64,000 bases of DNA from Brachypodius melanocephalos (GCA_013398615.1 VZSR01001479.1:10944095-11008094), one strand, 5' to 3'. Positions 25,101 to 35,149 are shown, numbered from the stretch's first letter. Numbers and translations: made by a program. The notes: generated by a model not told the origin, from the sequence alone.

Positions 25101-28100
25101 TGATGAAACAAGGCCTTTCTGGTGGACTATTTTGAAATCTTATAAGAACAGGAGGAGAATTCAGATCCAAGAATTGTAAGGTTTTGGTTTGGTTTGGTTT
25201 TGGAAAGAAACTACAGAAGGTTCAGGTAATGGTGCTTCAGAATTTGTCTTAGGTCTTAAATGCTTGGAATAATGCATTATCTTGGATAGAACATTGTAAA
25301 TTCATACTAGGAAAGACAAGATCATGATCTTGGGCAAGTCATGTAAGGCCACAACTAAAACATTAACGTCGAGGAAACAGTGTGTTATCTATGTGAACTT
25401 ATGTTTTTGAAAGGAGACCTCCTCCTATGAGCACCACTGAGTGAGAAAGGTGATATTGATAAGCAGTAGGGAAGCGACACAAAGAAAGTTCTTGTCAGCC
25501 CTAGTGTTCCCATAAATAAAGTTTAACAAGATGACATAGTCATATTACAGAAGGTCTTGGATATTAAGCTTTCACTGTGCTTCAGTTGTAAAGATTTTAT
25601 AGTGCTGTAAATTATATTATGCTCTGGACTTTGGTTTAGTATCTTAGAGTGGAGGCGTGGGAGACATTCGATAGCTGTGTATGTGCTCTGCAATCATAAA
25701 TCACACTGCTGTTCATGTTGATATGGGAACATTGCAGCGTTTAAAACAACACCAGGAACAAATGCTTTTATATTCTATTGGCTCTTGGCCTCTCTTGCTG
25801 GAATCCAGAAGAATGTGAATTAAAACAGGAACCGTGTATTTCTTCTGACATATGTTATCTAAAAATGATTAAATCATTGCATTAATTATCCAGATTAGGG
25901 AGACTGTAAAAAAAACTACTGATGTTCATCAGTAAAGTCATGCCCCGGTATCAACATTTTTATTACTTCAATCAAGTGACTGTGATTTGTACCAACTGAA
26001 TATCTGGCCCTTGAGCTAAGCCCCAGCCCTTCAGTTAACTCAGAATTTACTCAGAAATGCGTGAAATCAGCTAACACTCATAAATCTGATAGCTTTGTTA
26101 TTCATTAAAGCTAATAAATGACCCATTATTAGGTCTGGGGGTGTGCAAGCCCACAGAAAGCTGTAATTAGCTGCTGTTGTTAGCTGAAAGCACATTCTCA
26201 AAGCTAAAAAAGCTGGAAGGCTGGACATAAAGCAAAGACATGTTGTGTTTTCCTTTGTCTCAAGACAATTTGGCAGGATTATGCTGTATGTAAATATTTA
26301 CAGTACAACAGTGTTTTGAAAAAAATATTCTGCAGGGTCACTATAGCAACCTGCTTAGGAAATTGTAAATCCACCCAAGAATTATTGAAATCAGGAACAA
26401 ACTGCAGCCCAGATTCCTGCTCTATGGTAACATGTTATAATAAATCTTATTGGCTTTATATGTATTTATAAATTATTTTTGTACATGTGCCTCTGGTGTC
26501 CCTTTCCCAGAGCCCTCAGGGCTGAGGGGGAAAGGTGCACAGGGCAGGAGGTCTCTCTTACAGCCTGCCTTGCTCGGAGGGTGTCTCACATCAAGAGGCA
26601 GGTGATGCCAGCACACAGGAGTAGAGGAGCAGGTTCCTTTGCACCCGTCTGGGTCTGTGCAGCTGTGCAGTTGCTTGTTGCTCACTTGTATCTCCACCAC
26701 CGTGCCAGCCATTTACCCTGTTCCCTGAGCAATGTGTTCTGCTGTTGCTAAACTTGGCACTGCACAGCAAAATACTTTCTGCTGAGGTTCTCAGTGCCCT
26801 TCCAGAACACTAAAGAAGTCGCTGAGTCGCTGTCTTTTATAAATCCTGTGGGCATCTGTCCTCAAGCTTAAATGCCCCAACACGTGAGCCTAGGCAACTT
26901 CTGGCTTGTCCATCATCAGCATGGTTGTTTCTATGATCGAGTGGACCACATGCAATGTTTAAGCATCCATAGGATGTTTTGGGCTCGTTGCCTTTGATGA
27001 ATTGGTGTGTACCACAGAGGTGGCTGTGGGCACGGAACAGCTCCCTGGGATGCGGGGCACGAGGCAGAAAAAATGCTCCAGCTGTGTCATGTTAACAGGA
27101 ATAAAATGTGAGGGAACATGTCGTTCCCCTCGTTATTTATTTGTGTTTCGGTGACAGCCTGCATACCGATTTAAATATGGCTCTACTGCCAGCACAATGG
27201 AAGCGCCTCGAAAGCGCCAAGGCTCGCCCCACTCCCAGCCCACTGCCCTGCCAGAGGATGGAAACACTCCCCAGAGGAGCAGGGCTGTCTCCTAGTCTGA
27301 CAGCAAAGCCCTGTCCTGCCAGGCCAGCCTGTCTTTCCAAACAGTTGGGATGCGTCAGGACTGGTGGAAAGCAGAGGCAGGGATGGGTCTGCCCTCCCAT
27401 TTCCTCAGATGTACCAAAAAGTCGCTCTCTGTAGCAAACTGTGCAGGGTGCTTGTTGTCAGAAGTGTGTTTAAATGTGAGGTATTGGAACATCAGGAAAA
27501 GTTCAGTGTAAAATGAAGCATTCTAAAAACATCAGTGTATTATTGTCTGTTTTGGATCCAACACTGTTCTCCAAAAGCTCCCTGGGAATCAGAGGGGACT
27601 GTTTATAGAGCAAAACACTGCTCAATACCACTTTTTGCTGATATTGGCAAGATCAGGCTCTTTCTGCTTGCTTGTGAGCAAAGCAATTAATAGCAATTCC
27701 AGAGTCAACTGCCAGTGTTCCTCTTGAGACTGGAGGGAAAAAGGAGGGAGAAAAAGAAGTGACGTGATTTTTCTCTCAAGGAAGAACGTGGTTGTGTCTG
27801 TGTCACTGACCCACAGTGTATTGGCAGGTGATAAGACAACTGGGCAAATCTCCAACAAGTAGCTGCAGTTGGTAGTAAAAATGCAGTCTGGCTGCTGTGG
27901 CTGAAATAAACGGTCATTAGGACTGATTAAAGTCAGATTTAGGGTGATTCAGACAGGCTAAAAAGGGGGAAACCACAGGCGGTTTCCCATAGTTTATTAT
28001 ATACTTGTGGAGCTCTTTATATGATTCAGTCTAGTAGAGTGAAAATGAGTATGTTTATAGATGGTAGTCGGCTTTGGGACAATGCAGGTGGTTTTTTGAT

Positions 28101-31100
28101 GGGAAAAAAAATAGAATAAGAATTTAAAGCATTTTCTTTTTTTAATAGCTCTTGCACTGGTCACTGATGCTGCAGATTGCTTTTAAAGATGCCTCTCTTC
28201 CTTGTCACAACAAATGAGTGATCTTGGTTTGAGGATCACTGTGGCCATCATGTGGATGTGGCTAACATGCTAAGAAACTTCTAAGATTTCAGCCTGATCG
28301 AAGCAGCATGTTTTGGTTGATCAGAACAACCTTGTAAAAATATTTAAAAATATAAAAGCTATCACAAAACAAAACTTTTGAGGTTTGCCTGGATTCAGCA
28401 TAACAAGGTATCTTAAAGTTCCAAAATGCTTACAAGAAAAAATGCTTTGGAGTAGAATCTATCTGTGTAGTTGTGAGCTCTTGTATTACCTCCCCTGTGT
28501 TAAACTCTGTAGTAAATGCATTCTAAGTGACATCAAGATCAGGCTTGCTGCATTGCATTTATTTGCTTCAATCCTCACAAAATTAGTGGATTGAGAAAAG
28601 GGCTCTTTTTCTGCTGATACCAGTAGGAATGCCTTGCATTTCTCTGATCTATTCCTTGCCATTACCTTGATAGACTTTATGTACTCTCTGTCAAGCTATG
28701 TGTATGTACGCAAAAGTGTAAATTTATGGCTGCATTTATAGTATTAGGCAAGCATTTATTGGTTTTAAACACCATTAGTCTGGAAATTGACCAGAACTTT
28801 GACCTTTTTATGATGTGATTTACTGCTGTGAGCCTTCAAATTCCAAGGACTCCATTTAAGCAAGTTTCAGGTCTTGGCAGGACAAAAACTTGAGCTGGAG
28901 CTGTCCTTAAACCATTGGAGTACTGCTTAATTGAGTAGCTGAGCTATGGTGTCCCATTTAAAGGTGTGGGGGAAGCCCAGCTCTGCTGAGGGCTGAACCT
29001 AATGTCATTGCTGGGACACACCTCAGTGGAGGAGCATCCTTGAGGAGGATCCTTCTAGTTCATGTGAGAGGAGTGCATTTCTTCACAACTCATACACATA
29101 AGAGCTAAAGGGTAAGCTCCCTAAATCTATGCAAATAAGATTCCAGGGATACCTGCCTTTACCATGCAAGTAGGCAAGGCAGCTGCCTCACTCTGATGGA
29201 GATGGAGTGAATTTTGGAGAGAAGCTCAGTTTGCTTAGATCACCACTTGGTTGGTGTGGCAATGAGTTTCTGATCAGTTCTGACTGTAATAGTTAGGGAG
29301 GAGGTTCCATGTTGGCTTCCCAGGGCAAGCAGGAGTGCCTGGCTGGTGTGGGAGCAGGATCCAGGATGCAAGGCCATCACATCCCACTCTCCACTCCATG
29401 TGGCTGCCTTCCCATTGGGATGATCCTAAGGGAAGCACTCCCAGACAGCCATCACTGCTGCTTGCCATGCAAGGGGGGAGAGGGGCTGCCTTCCTGCCTT
29501 TCCCCCTCGCTGCATCCTCCTCTCCCTGTGGGCAGCCAGCACAGGCTCAGTCCAGAGGCTGCAGGTATCCAGTGGCCAGTGCCAGCTGGAGGCCCTGCCA
29601 GAGGCTGTCCTTGTGGAGCCCGTGTGGCTGGGTGCTTTCCCTTCGACTCCAGTGGCTGTGTTTCCACCTGTGTGCTGCTTGGTGATCCCACAGCCAAAGG
29701 AAAATGCTCTTTGCATCTGTGTCACACTGCCATGTTCCTGTTCCCATGAGCCACTGGAGACGTTTGTGGCTTTCCCTCATGTAGGAACTGGCAGGGAGCA
29801 GCGAGGAGAGAAGGGGCAGCCATGGGGCTCTGCTGCATGGTGAGACCACCCTGGCATGGCTGTTTCCATCCTCTTGCACAGGACCAGGACCCTGCCATCA
29901 CAGTTACTGCTGCCCCAGCTCCATTGATTAATGTGTCTGAGCTGCCCAGATGATTTACCAGACTTGGGCACTTTGAAAAAGGCAATGGAAAGGGAGAACT
30001 TTATCTCCTGCCTCTGACAGATCCTCAGGTCACATAAATCCCTGCTGCTCTTTTGAAGTCTGTGTATGTCAGCTGAGAGCTGTACTGGGAGCAGTGCTGA
30101 GGAGAAGGGAAGTGCTGTAGGCCTGTTAAGAAGCATATCTGTGCTCATAGGGGTTTAAATATTTTAAATATTAAATAAAGATCCTCAAAGTGGGCTTCTC
30201 CCTTGGGTGAAGAAGAATACATGATGTGATGTAGGGCTGCCCTCTTAGTGCTGTGATGGTGTGCTGGGGGATGCTGCAGCTCCCTCCCAGCCCCAGCGTG
30301 GAGCCTGTCAGACTCCCAAGGTGCCCTGGAGAAGGGCTGGAACACACTCCTTGCTGTCACAGAGAATCAGGCAGATCTTCGTCTCCTGCTGCCACAGCAA
30401 GGATCACCCTTCTGTGAATGCCCTCTGTGGCCTCTGGGGCTTGGCACAGTGCAGTGTGAGGTGGCCATTCTGTGGTGTGCAAAGAGGAGCTGTGGATAAT
30501 CACATTTTGTATCCAGTCAATATAGTGTGTATGCTGATACAAATGGTCACATATGATGCTAACTACAGGGAATTGATTTTTTTTTTCTTGCTCTTAATTT
30601 GTGCACATCATTTTACTGTCCTAGGCTGTGAGGTACAAATCAATACTCAGCAGTTGCCATGTGGGGATAAGAGAACATTCTGTTACATTCAATTATTGTT
30701 ACACTACAGTTGATACAGAAACTGGGAAAAAAATGGACTTTTACCTTGCCAAAATTTTATGCTCTGACTTCTCTTCAGAAGAAATGCATGAATATTTTTG
30801 ATGGAGAAATGATCAGTCATCACGTGGAACAAAATTTTGATTGTTTTTTTGTCTTCTTGTGCATGAATCTGCATTTCCTCAATTAAGAAAAGTTTTTTTG
30901 TGTTTGATTTAACTGCGACATGATCAGCTCTGATTTTGCTTCTTATTTGGGAATGTATCTTATGATATTTCTATTGAGCTAAGGCTTAAAATAGAATGCA
31001 GTTACTACATTTGTTTCCCACTATTTCAGACTGTGTGGTGAGAATGAGCACTTGTGAATGTGCACTTCTTTTCCCAGTGGAAATACTGACAGTTTGGAGT

Positions 31101-33986
31101 AGCAGACACACTCGCCTTTGGCTCGGTGGTGTCCGTACAATGTGCTGTATGAAATATTATAAGGCTGAATCAGCAGAGCCAGGCAGAAAATGCCTGAACC
31201 AAAGAGACTTAAGAATAGGCTGTGAGTCAGGGCAGGCAGCTCTGGTTTCCATAATAGATACAATTAGAAGAAATATAGAATGTATTTATTTTTTTGAATA
31301 GGACGTGGGGAGGAGAGACAGGAGGGAACCATTAATTTGTGCGTCTGGAGGCTAAATAGAAATGTTTATAAACGATCAGCTGAATTTGCTGATGCATTCA
31401 TTAGAGAAAGCCCTGTTAGTGGCTGGGAAAGTGAGAGGAGCTGTGAACAGAGAACAAGAGGCAGCTCATAAAGGCAAGTGAGACTGAACGGCAGCCAAGG
31501 GAGAGGAGCAGTCGGTGGGGCAGCGCGGAGGCGCTGGGCGAGGACCACGCTGACATGCGCCCGCTACTTTTTCCACCCCCCCTTCTCTTCAGAGGCCCAT
31601 CAAGCGACTCCTCTTTTGTCCTAATCTGAGCAAGCAAAAAAAGTTTGCTTAATTAAAAGCCTGTCTTTTCTTCCTGCTCTAAAGGAGCCAGAGAAAAATA
31701 GCGTGCTCTTCTGAGGGAGAGGGAGGGCTGGGAACGCCTGGTCAGGTCTCACCCCGACAATCCTGCTCACTGTTGAGAAGTAGGACAGTGAGTCAGTTCA
31801 TTCAAGTGGATGCTGTTTATTCAATGGGACATTCTTCCTGTAAACTCCCAATAAAACCAAAGCCTGGCCTCCGCGGTGGGGAAGGGGAAGGGGTTTTGTG
31901 CACAGACTGTTTATTTACAGACGCTTTCTGGAGAAAAAGGTGAGAAGAAGAAAGGAGGAAAGGAAAAGGAAAGTAAGGTGCAGAGCTATAAACACGTTTG
32001 GGAGTAAAGCAGGGCTGGTACAGGGCTGGTACCGTCAGCTTTTCCATCATATATCCTGGTCCTGAGCTGTTCTAATAAACCTTGCCTGTTAAAAACAGCC
32101 AGTTTACTGGAGCTTTCAAACCACTGCTTTGCTCTGATTTGCAGAGTACAGACGGGTGCCTGAAGCCTCCATTCCTGATGAGAACTACAGATGCTGGCCA
32201 TCCTACCATCACAAGGGCTGCCTCCTCTCTGTGTTTGATGTCAACGAAGCCATTGAGATCTGTGACAGCTACTCCCAGTGTAAAGCTTTTGTCCTAACTA
32301 ACCAGACGACTTGGACAGGTAGGTCCTGGATGCTATGGAGCTGAAGCAGCAACTGAATTCCTATTCTGGCTGCTCTAAATGTTTTAATAGAGCTTGGGGA
32401 GTGTGTTGTGCTGGGCTGTGGGAGCCACCAGCAGCAGCATCTAGAAGGGGGGTGGTTTCTGAAGGTTCAACTGAGACAGCTTCTTTTTTGCTGAGGCTTC
32501 TCTTTGCCAGCTGTGAGGGGAGCAGAAACTACAGACAGGCTCACAGGAGCTGGCACTAGAGGGCCAAGCACGTGGACCCCAGGTTACCAAACCACAGGAT
32601 CTGGAATGTTATTTTTTTGCATTTTTGTGCTTCTGGGAGGTGCTAACAGGCACTTCCATGGAACCGAGAGAAAACTAATTTCTGTTAACCTTGCCTATGG
32701 CTAACCAGTGACTACTAGGTCATCATGTCAGACTATCTGTAGCTGGAATATTGAATTAATACACTAAAAAAGTATTTATTCTGGCTCAGGGGAATTCATA
32801 GGGAGTTTACAGCAGCTCCTATCTCAGGTTACAATACTAAAAGCTAATGGGACCTAGTAGCAATATTTGTGGTCTTATTTGTCATTCCCTTTGCTATCTC
32901 ATTCCTAATGCATGAGCACTTGAGTCCCTGAAACCTGCAGCTCGGAAATTTGCTCAGCGGTTGAGGCATCCCATTTGCCATGTGATACTTTTAAAGAAAA
33001 TAGTGTTATGGGAGCCCCCTAGGGAGGCAGGCTGGGAGCAAATAGCATTTGATTTTCTCAAGTTTAGAGAGGGGAGGGCAGAAGTACAGCAGATATGCAG
33101 TGTATCTCTGTGGTCTTTGCTGCAAGGGAAGGCAGTGATTTCAGAGGTCTGTGGGGCAGCAGGAGTTTGTTGGGAGGCAGGAATGTGAATAAGGTGCCAG
33201 ATCAGTGAGTGTGGGGAGATTGAAGAGCTGTGCTGTGGCTCCCACAGATACCAAACAAACAAACCTTGCCAAATTCAGCCCCCACTGGCCTTGGATATAC
33301 GTGTGCCTTGGATATGGCAGGTGCCTTATGCTACCCAGGCTGTTGTCACTTGCTGCTGCTTTTTGTCTGAGGACTAGAAACCTTGTTCCAGCTTTTTTAA
33401 AGCCCAGAGCAACAATGTGATCAGCGAGAGCTGTTCCAGAGAAAGTCACGTTTAGTACACATTGCACTGATCAGTTTTGTAAAGATCAAGTGTGCAAATA
33501 TGATTCTGCTTCTGTACAACCAAACATGAAGGATGTCCTTCATTTAAGCCCTGAACTAAGGCCTGTTTTTATCAGTGTGAGTGTCAAAATACTTTTTAAA
33601 AGACCACATGGAATTAGTATTAAAAAGTTCAGACCTTACCTTCATTTACTGTGTTAGCTGTGCACAGCTGTATCTTGACCATGATTAGGTAAGAGTAAAG
33701 ATACTGAAACCAAGGGAACTTTGGTGCCGTTTTAGACAAAAACCATTCAGGTTTATACCAGCTGAAGTTAAGAGAGAGTTCAGTCTTGCATGACCTGAAG
33801 AATGCAGAGGTTGAAGTAGAATTTGAAATGTCAGTGTTTTAAGGTAGGCAACTTTTTGCTCATCACTTCTAAGTATTTTCCCCTTTCCTATTCAATGCAG
33901 GTCGGCAGCTTGTCTTCTTCAAGATGGCCTCAAATCATATTGTGCCTGATCCTGACAAGACAACATATGTGAAGGTGACAGACTGA
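1..33986 (+). CDS. PKDCC: PKDCC (VLK), secreted protein kinase, spliced, 5' partial
   Basis: The spliced CDS joins 1-410, 14319-14441, 17433-17704, 21496-21575, 22416-22523, 32145-32318 and 33901-33986. From the Met at 48 it gives 401 residues and a TGA at 33984-33986; the frame is open upstream to base 1, so the N-terminus is missing. The family is a secretory-pathway tyrosine kinase that phosphorylates secreted and extracellular-matrix proteins and is needed for limb, palate and lung development. Visible motifs, numbered from that Met, are the glycine loop LGSGYTKAVY (52-61), the ATP-binding VALK lysine (K74), the KEM glutamate (E107), the LLDFRPRQF catalytic-loop equivalent (184-192, D186) and TDLDDA in place of DFG (202-207). 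A cysteine-rich C-terminus follows (CWPSYHH, C332 onward). Sequons for N-glycosylation occur at N66, N228, N277, N308 and N368. All junctions are GT-AG with matching phases. Identity rests on remembered similarity to human PKDCC (493 aa). Confidence 0.97.
1474..1515. repeat. (AACC)n / (CTTC)n simple repeat
   Basis: Four AACC units are followed by C/T-rich imperfect CTTC units. Confidence 0.85.
1885..2110. promoter_or_regulatory. Secondary GC/CpG-rich patch in intron 1
   Basis: A local rise in GC and CpG stands between AT-rich flanks and contains a 42-bp direct duplication (1984-2067). A smaller GC patch follows at about 2380-2480. They could be satellites of the promoter island or an intronic regulatory element. 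Confidence 0.5.
1984..2067. repeat. 42-bp imperfect tandem duplication (2 copies)
   Basis: Copies lie at 1984-2025 and 2026-2067. Both start GGAGGA and share the TTCACT(C/T)CTCCGGT(T/C)CGGGAT core, with roughly eight mismatches. The period is a multiple of three, so a minus-strand open frame (1820-2218) shows a 14-residue repeat. I regard that ORF as incidental. Confidence 0.8.
2880..3340 (+). promoter_or_regulatory. GC-rich block with TATA/MEF2-like site; possible intronic promoter or enhancer
   Basis: AT-poor, CpG-rich sequence surrounds CTATAAATAG at 3007-3016. That decamer is both a TATA box (TATAAATAG at 3008) and a full match to the MEF2 consensus YTAWWWWTAR. Very GC-rich sequence follows from about 3050 to 3330. 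A + strand open frame of 165 codons crosses the block (2823-3320) but has no recognisable protein features. The promoter function is inferred. Confidence 0.4.
3500..3532. repeat. Poly(T) tract interrupted by C
   Basis: Three T runs are separated by single C bases. This could be the reverse-strand tail of an old retroposon, but no body is recognisable beside it. Confidence 0.85.
3730..4500. promoter_or_regulatory. Candidate conserved noncoding block in intron 1
   Basis: Non-repetitive, CpG-containing sequence with homeodomain-like sites (for example GCTAATTGC near 4053) and mixed composition, lacking transposon signatures and stop-free coding. The texture resembles ancient noncoding elements. 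No alignment was possible, so the call is inference. Confidence 0.3.
4504..4536. repeat. (CT)n followed by poly(T)
   Basis: About seven CT units run directly into 18 T. Confidence 0.85.
7010..7240 (+). mobile_element. CR1 LINE 3'-end fragment (degraded)
   Basis: The stretch reads like the CR1 3' region: gagacctgac, then gatcaaacactggaacagg, cttcct-gagaggtggtc, a ttgaacaatgccctcag segment, then tggtcagccctga and cccttccagctga near the end. It lies in + orientation. The terminal octamer repeats are eroded, which suggests an older copy. Confidence 0.8.
8985..9196. repeat. AT-rich and TA/TG low-complexity region with A13 run
   Basis: Repeating AAATATATAAAA-like units at about 8985-9068 are followed by TG/TA-rich sequence. 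A run of 13 A at 9131-9143 precedes further TATG-rich sequence. Confidence 0.8.
11285..11298. repeat. 14-bp perfect palindrome CATGTAATTACATG
   Basis: The site is self-complementary over 14 bases, with a TAATTA core of the kind bound by homeodomain dimers. It sits among ATGGCC/ATTTGCAT-like AT-rich sequence. Confidence 0.85.
13610..13672. repeat. TA/TG microsatellite
   Basis: Imperfect TATATA, TATC and TGTA units abut the left end of the LTR-like element. Confidence 0.85.
13673..14300 (+). mobile_element. Avian ERV solo-LTR-like fragment, 3' truncated
   Basis: Several landmarks match a widespread avian endogenous-retrovirus LTR family as I remember it: GGGTTGACCCTATCTGGATG at the left, then CCCCTCCTCAGCTGGAGAGG, GGGCAAAACGCTCGACTTGG, ATAAAACCAAATCTTAGAAA, a CCTCCCTTCTTCCTGGGCTC run, and repeated CTCCAGCGTGG/CCCATGGG-type motifs. 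The expected 3' end of such LTRs is absent. No internal retroviral coding sequence is seen. The exact family and right boundary (about 14280-14300) are uncertain. Confidence 0.7.
14319..14441 (+). CDS. PKDCC: PKDCC exon 2
   Basis: This exon encodes residues 122-162, starting LYGYCYQDSNDIP and running through TLTTITELGSP to TSWEDRFR. It is the hinge and early C-lobe segment of the kinase and is nearly identical to what I recall of the mammalian protein. The acceptor is ttgttttcag|CTC and the donor is CGG|gtgagt, both phase 0. The exon is 123 bp (41 codons). An LTR-like sequence ends roughly 20-40 bp upstream of the acceptor. Confidence 0.97.
14442..17432 (+). other. PKDCC intron 2
   Basis: This 3.0-kb phase-0 intron shows no transposon or gene that I recognise. 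It has an 8-bp inverted repeat with a 9-base loop at 15697-15721 and short chance ORFs only. Confidence 0.95.
15697..15721. repeat. Small inverted repeat ATTACAGG / CCTGTAAT
   Basis: The two 8-base arms are perfect complements and are separated by nine bases. Confidence 0.7.
17433..17704 (+). CDS. PKDCC: PKDCC exon 3: catalytic-loop and DLD motifs
   Basis: This exon encodes residues 163-252 plus two bases of R253. It contains the catalytic-loop equivalent LLDFRPRQF (D186), where the family lacks the classic HRD, and TDLDDA with the metal-binding Asp in place of DFG. The glycosylation sequon NFT is at N228, and cysteines C214, C220, C233 and C239 are probably disulfide-bonded. The exon ends MNEKRNLYNAYR. 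The acceptor is tgtgtttcag|ATA (phase 0) and the donor is TACAG|gtctgt (phase 2). Retaining intron 3 would add a few residues and stop at 17727-17729. Confidence 0.97.
20745..20910 (+). mobile_element. CR1 LINE 3' end with octamer tail
   Basis: The element has the CR1 3' untranslated signature: tggaatctccttctctgtag, a gaggacacaatcc segment, ccctgcttgag, ggctggactt, ctttccaacctc, and the terminal ATTCTGTG octamer twice at about 20889-20905. It lies in + orientation and is 5'-truncated to under 200 bp, as most avian CR1 copies are. Confidence 0.92.
21449..21467. repeat. A19 homopolymer near the exon 4 acceptor
   Basis: Nineteen A end 28 bases before exon 4, leaving only a short pyrimidine tract (acttttctattgcag) for splicing. 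Confidence 0.95.
21496..21575 (+). CDS. PKDCC: PKDCC exon 4
   Basis: This 80-bp exon completes R253 and encodes FFFTYLLPHSAPSSLRPLL to INV-like residues ending VNAT and the first base of G280. It corresponds to the FFFTYLLPHSAPPSLRPLL segment of mammalian PKDCC. The acceptor is tctattgcag and the donor is ACAG|gtaatc. The exon opens with G followed by nine T, which encode the three Phe. The sequon NAT is at N277. A 19-base A run sits 28 bp upstream of the exon. Confidence 0.96.
21576..22415 (+). other. PKDCC intron 4
   Basis: This 840-bp phase-1 intron contains nothing recognisable beyond short chance ORFs. Confidence 0.95.
22416..22523 (+). CDS. PKDCC: PKDCC exon 5
   Basis: This exon completes G280 and encodes ELHWGIDETAAQLERVLNLY and KSGEYLQNTTRVPKA, plus the first base of E316. 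It aligns with human ELAWGVDETLAQLEKVLHLY (recalled). The sequon NTT is at N308. The acceptor is tgcttttaaag, preceded by a C/T-rich tract, and the donor is GCTG|gtaaag. Its end, where the Ser/Thr-rich linker lies in mammals, is the least conserved part of the C-lobe. Confidence 0.96.
24770..24782. repeat. A13 homopolymer
   Basis: Thirteen A follow CTGTTTCG. No retroposon body is recognisable upstream. Confidence 0.85.
25180..25203. repeat. (GGTTT)n short repeat
   Basis: About four units of GGTTT/GGTTTT. Confidence 0.85.
25840..26460. promoter_or_regulatory. Candidate conserved noncoding block in intron 5
   Basis: The block is dense in homeodomain-type cores: ATTAATTAT at 25881, CAGATTAGG at about 25891, several TAAT/ATTA sites at about 26100-26130, and GTAATTAGC near 26164. 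It lacks simple repeats and transposon signatures. The texture is typical of deeply conserved enhancers; conservation was not tested. Confidence 0.35.
31250..31760. promoter_or_regulatory. Candidate regulatory block with GC spike in intron 5
   Basis: The palindrome GTTTATAAAC at 31364-31373 resembles paired forkhead sites, and TGCTGATGCA follows at 31387. A short CpG-rich spike lies at about 31500-31560 inside otherwise AT-rich intron, 0.6 kb upstream of exon 6. The function is inferred. Confidence 0.35.
32145..32318 (+). CDS. PKDCC: PKDCC exon 6: C-terminal cysteine-rich segment
   Basis: This exon completes E316 and encodes EYRRVPEASIPDENYRCWPS, YHHKGCLLSVFDVNEAIEIC and SYSQCKAFVLTNQTTWT, ending with the first base of G374. 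Cysteines C332, C341, C355 and C361 are the conserved set of the secreted C-terminal extension. The sequon NQT is at N368. The acceptor is tctgatttgcag and the donor is ACAG|gtaggt. It follows the 9.6-kb intron 5. Confidence 0.97.
32319..33900 (+). other. PKDCC intron 6
   Basis: This 1.6-kb phase-1 intron contains no repeats or genes that I recognise. It ends with a clear pyrimidine tract before the exon 7 acceptor. Confidence 0.95.
33901..33986 (+). CDS. PKDCC: PKDCC exon 7, coding part (C-terminus and stop)
   Basis: This exon completes G374 and encodes RQLVFFKMASNHIVPDPDKT and TYVKVTD, followed by TGA at 33984-33986. It matches the human ending RQLVFFK...VVPDPNKTTYVK (recalled), so the stop is at the expected place. 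The acceptor is ttcctattcaatgcag with a good pyrimidine tract. The exon continues as 3' UTR. Confidence 0.96.
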
Positions 33987-34165
33987 CACCTAAAATGTCT
34001 CAGTCTGACATGTGAGTGCTGGGAGCTGTTTGTGTATAAATATGGGCAGCTGTTAGGTAGAAGGCGGCTGTGGCCGGAGGAATAATTGCACTATTACTCA
34101 TTCTAATCTATAGAGTGCTAGAGGAAACTTTAAAGAAATAACCTGCATGACCAGGATGAATGTGC

Positions 34166-34171
34166 AATAAA
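34166..34171 (+). promoter_or_regulatory. Proximal poly(A) signal AATAAA
   Basis: A canonical hexamer sits 180 bp after the stop codon. No strong GT-rich element follows at once, so it may be a minor site giving a short 3' UTR. Confidence 0.5.
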
Positions 34172-35132
34172 ACCAGATTTTGAAAATGTGATTTAAAAAC
34201 AAAACACAACAACCCAAAGCAAAGTACAAGAGATTATACACTGTTAGAGTATAATTTTGGTTATAAATCAGCTGGCAGCTCTGGCTTTTCTAACCAAGGT
34301 TAGCATAACATTTCTGACCTATACATGTGTGTCCAGGGATGAAAGCTGATCATTTCTCTGGGAAGCCTGTATCCTCCACACTGATATTTATTTGGGCATG
34401 TACAATCACAACAGGGGAACTGAAGCGGATCAGTTTGTCTGCTGAATAGCAAACGATACTGGGGACAATCAGCATTTGTGTTAAAGCTCTGGGATATGCA
34501 ATGCTGGCACATTTGTCAAACGGAAGGAATTGCTTATGTTTGGAATTGCAAGACTGCAACTAATTTTCATTTTTGCCTCCACTGTTATCATAAAGTTTCA
34601 TTTTTAATTTGAAAGAGCCATTTTGCAGATTTAGCAAATCACATAAGCATATGAATAGTCCCACTGAAAGGGCAGGGTCTTACCCGAGTGCCGAGTGCTT
34701 TGCTGGATAGGCCTCAGCATATGCTTACAATTAAGCCTGTGCTTAAGCCTTTTGTTGAATCAGTTTGAATTGTTCAGGAAGCCACATCTTTGACAGGCTG
34801 GCAAAGCAGTCCAGCTGGTTGAACAGTACTAATTTAACGACTGTCTTGCAGTTATTCATACCTTTTATCGTCAGGTCCTTGGTTTTCTAAGGCATCGCTT
34901 GCTGATTCTTAGAGTGAATGAAGTAAATGACCTTAATGATGTCAAATGAATGCTAGCCTTAATTCTATATAAAATGCATCCTAAAGGCAGGGTGTGTCTA
35001 AAGAATTTGCTTTCAGTGAAAGCAATGAAGTAAATGCTAAAGTGACCAATGTCATACTGTTTTGTAGTTTGTACATCCAGGACAAAATGTGCTTTTGTTT
35101 CTCAAATTGTTTATTTTTGTAAAAAAGTAAAA

Positions 35133-35149
35133 AATAAAAGATAAATAAA
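35133..35149 (+). promoter_or_regulatory. Distal poly(A) signal cluster
   Basis: Two AATAAA hexamers lie at 35133-35138 and 35144-35149. They are followed by T-rich and then GT-rich sequence (about 35151-35190), which is the usual layout of an efficient cleavage site. This is the likely main end of the PKDCC transcript. Confidence 0.7.

Larger units (their letters stand above)
22524..32144 (+). other. PKDCC intron 5
   Basis: This 9.6-kb phase-1 intron contains no repeat body I can name. It has an A13 run (24770-24782), a (GGTTT)n patch (25180-25203) and two CNE-like blocks (about 25840-26460 and 31250-31760). The part at 29.3-30.5 kb is GC-richer with overlapping chance ORFs on both strands; nothing coding is supported there. 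Confidence 0.95.

Noticed and set aside
29309..29879. Cluster of overlapping ORFs of 76-146 codons on both strands
   Set aside because: Several frames are open at once, so composition explains it. No homologue was recognised.
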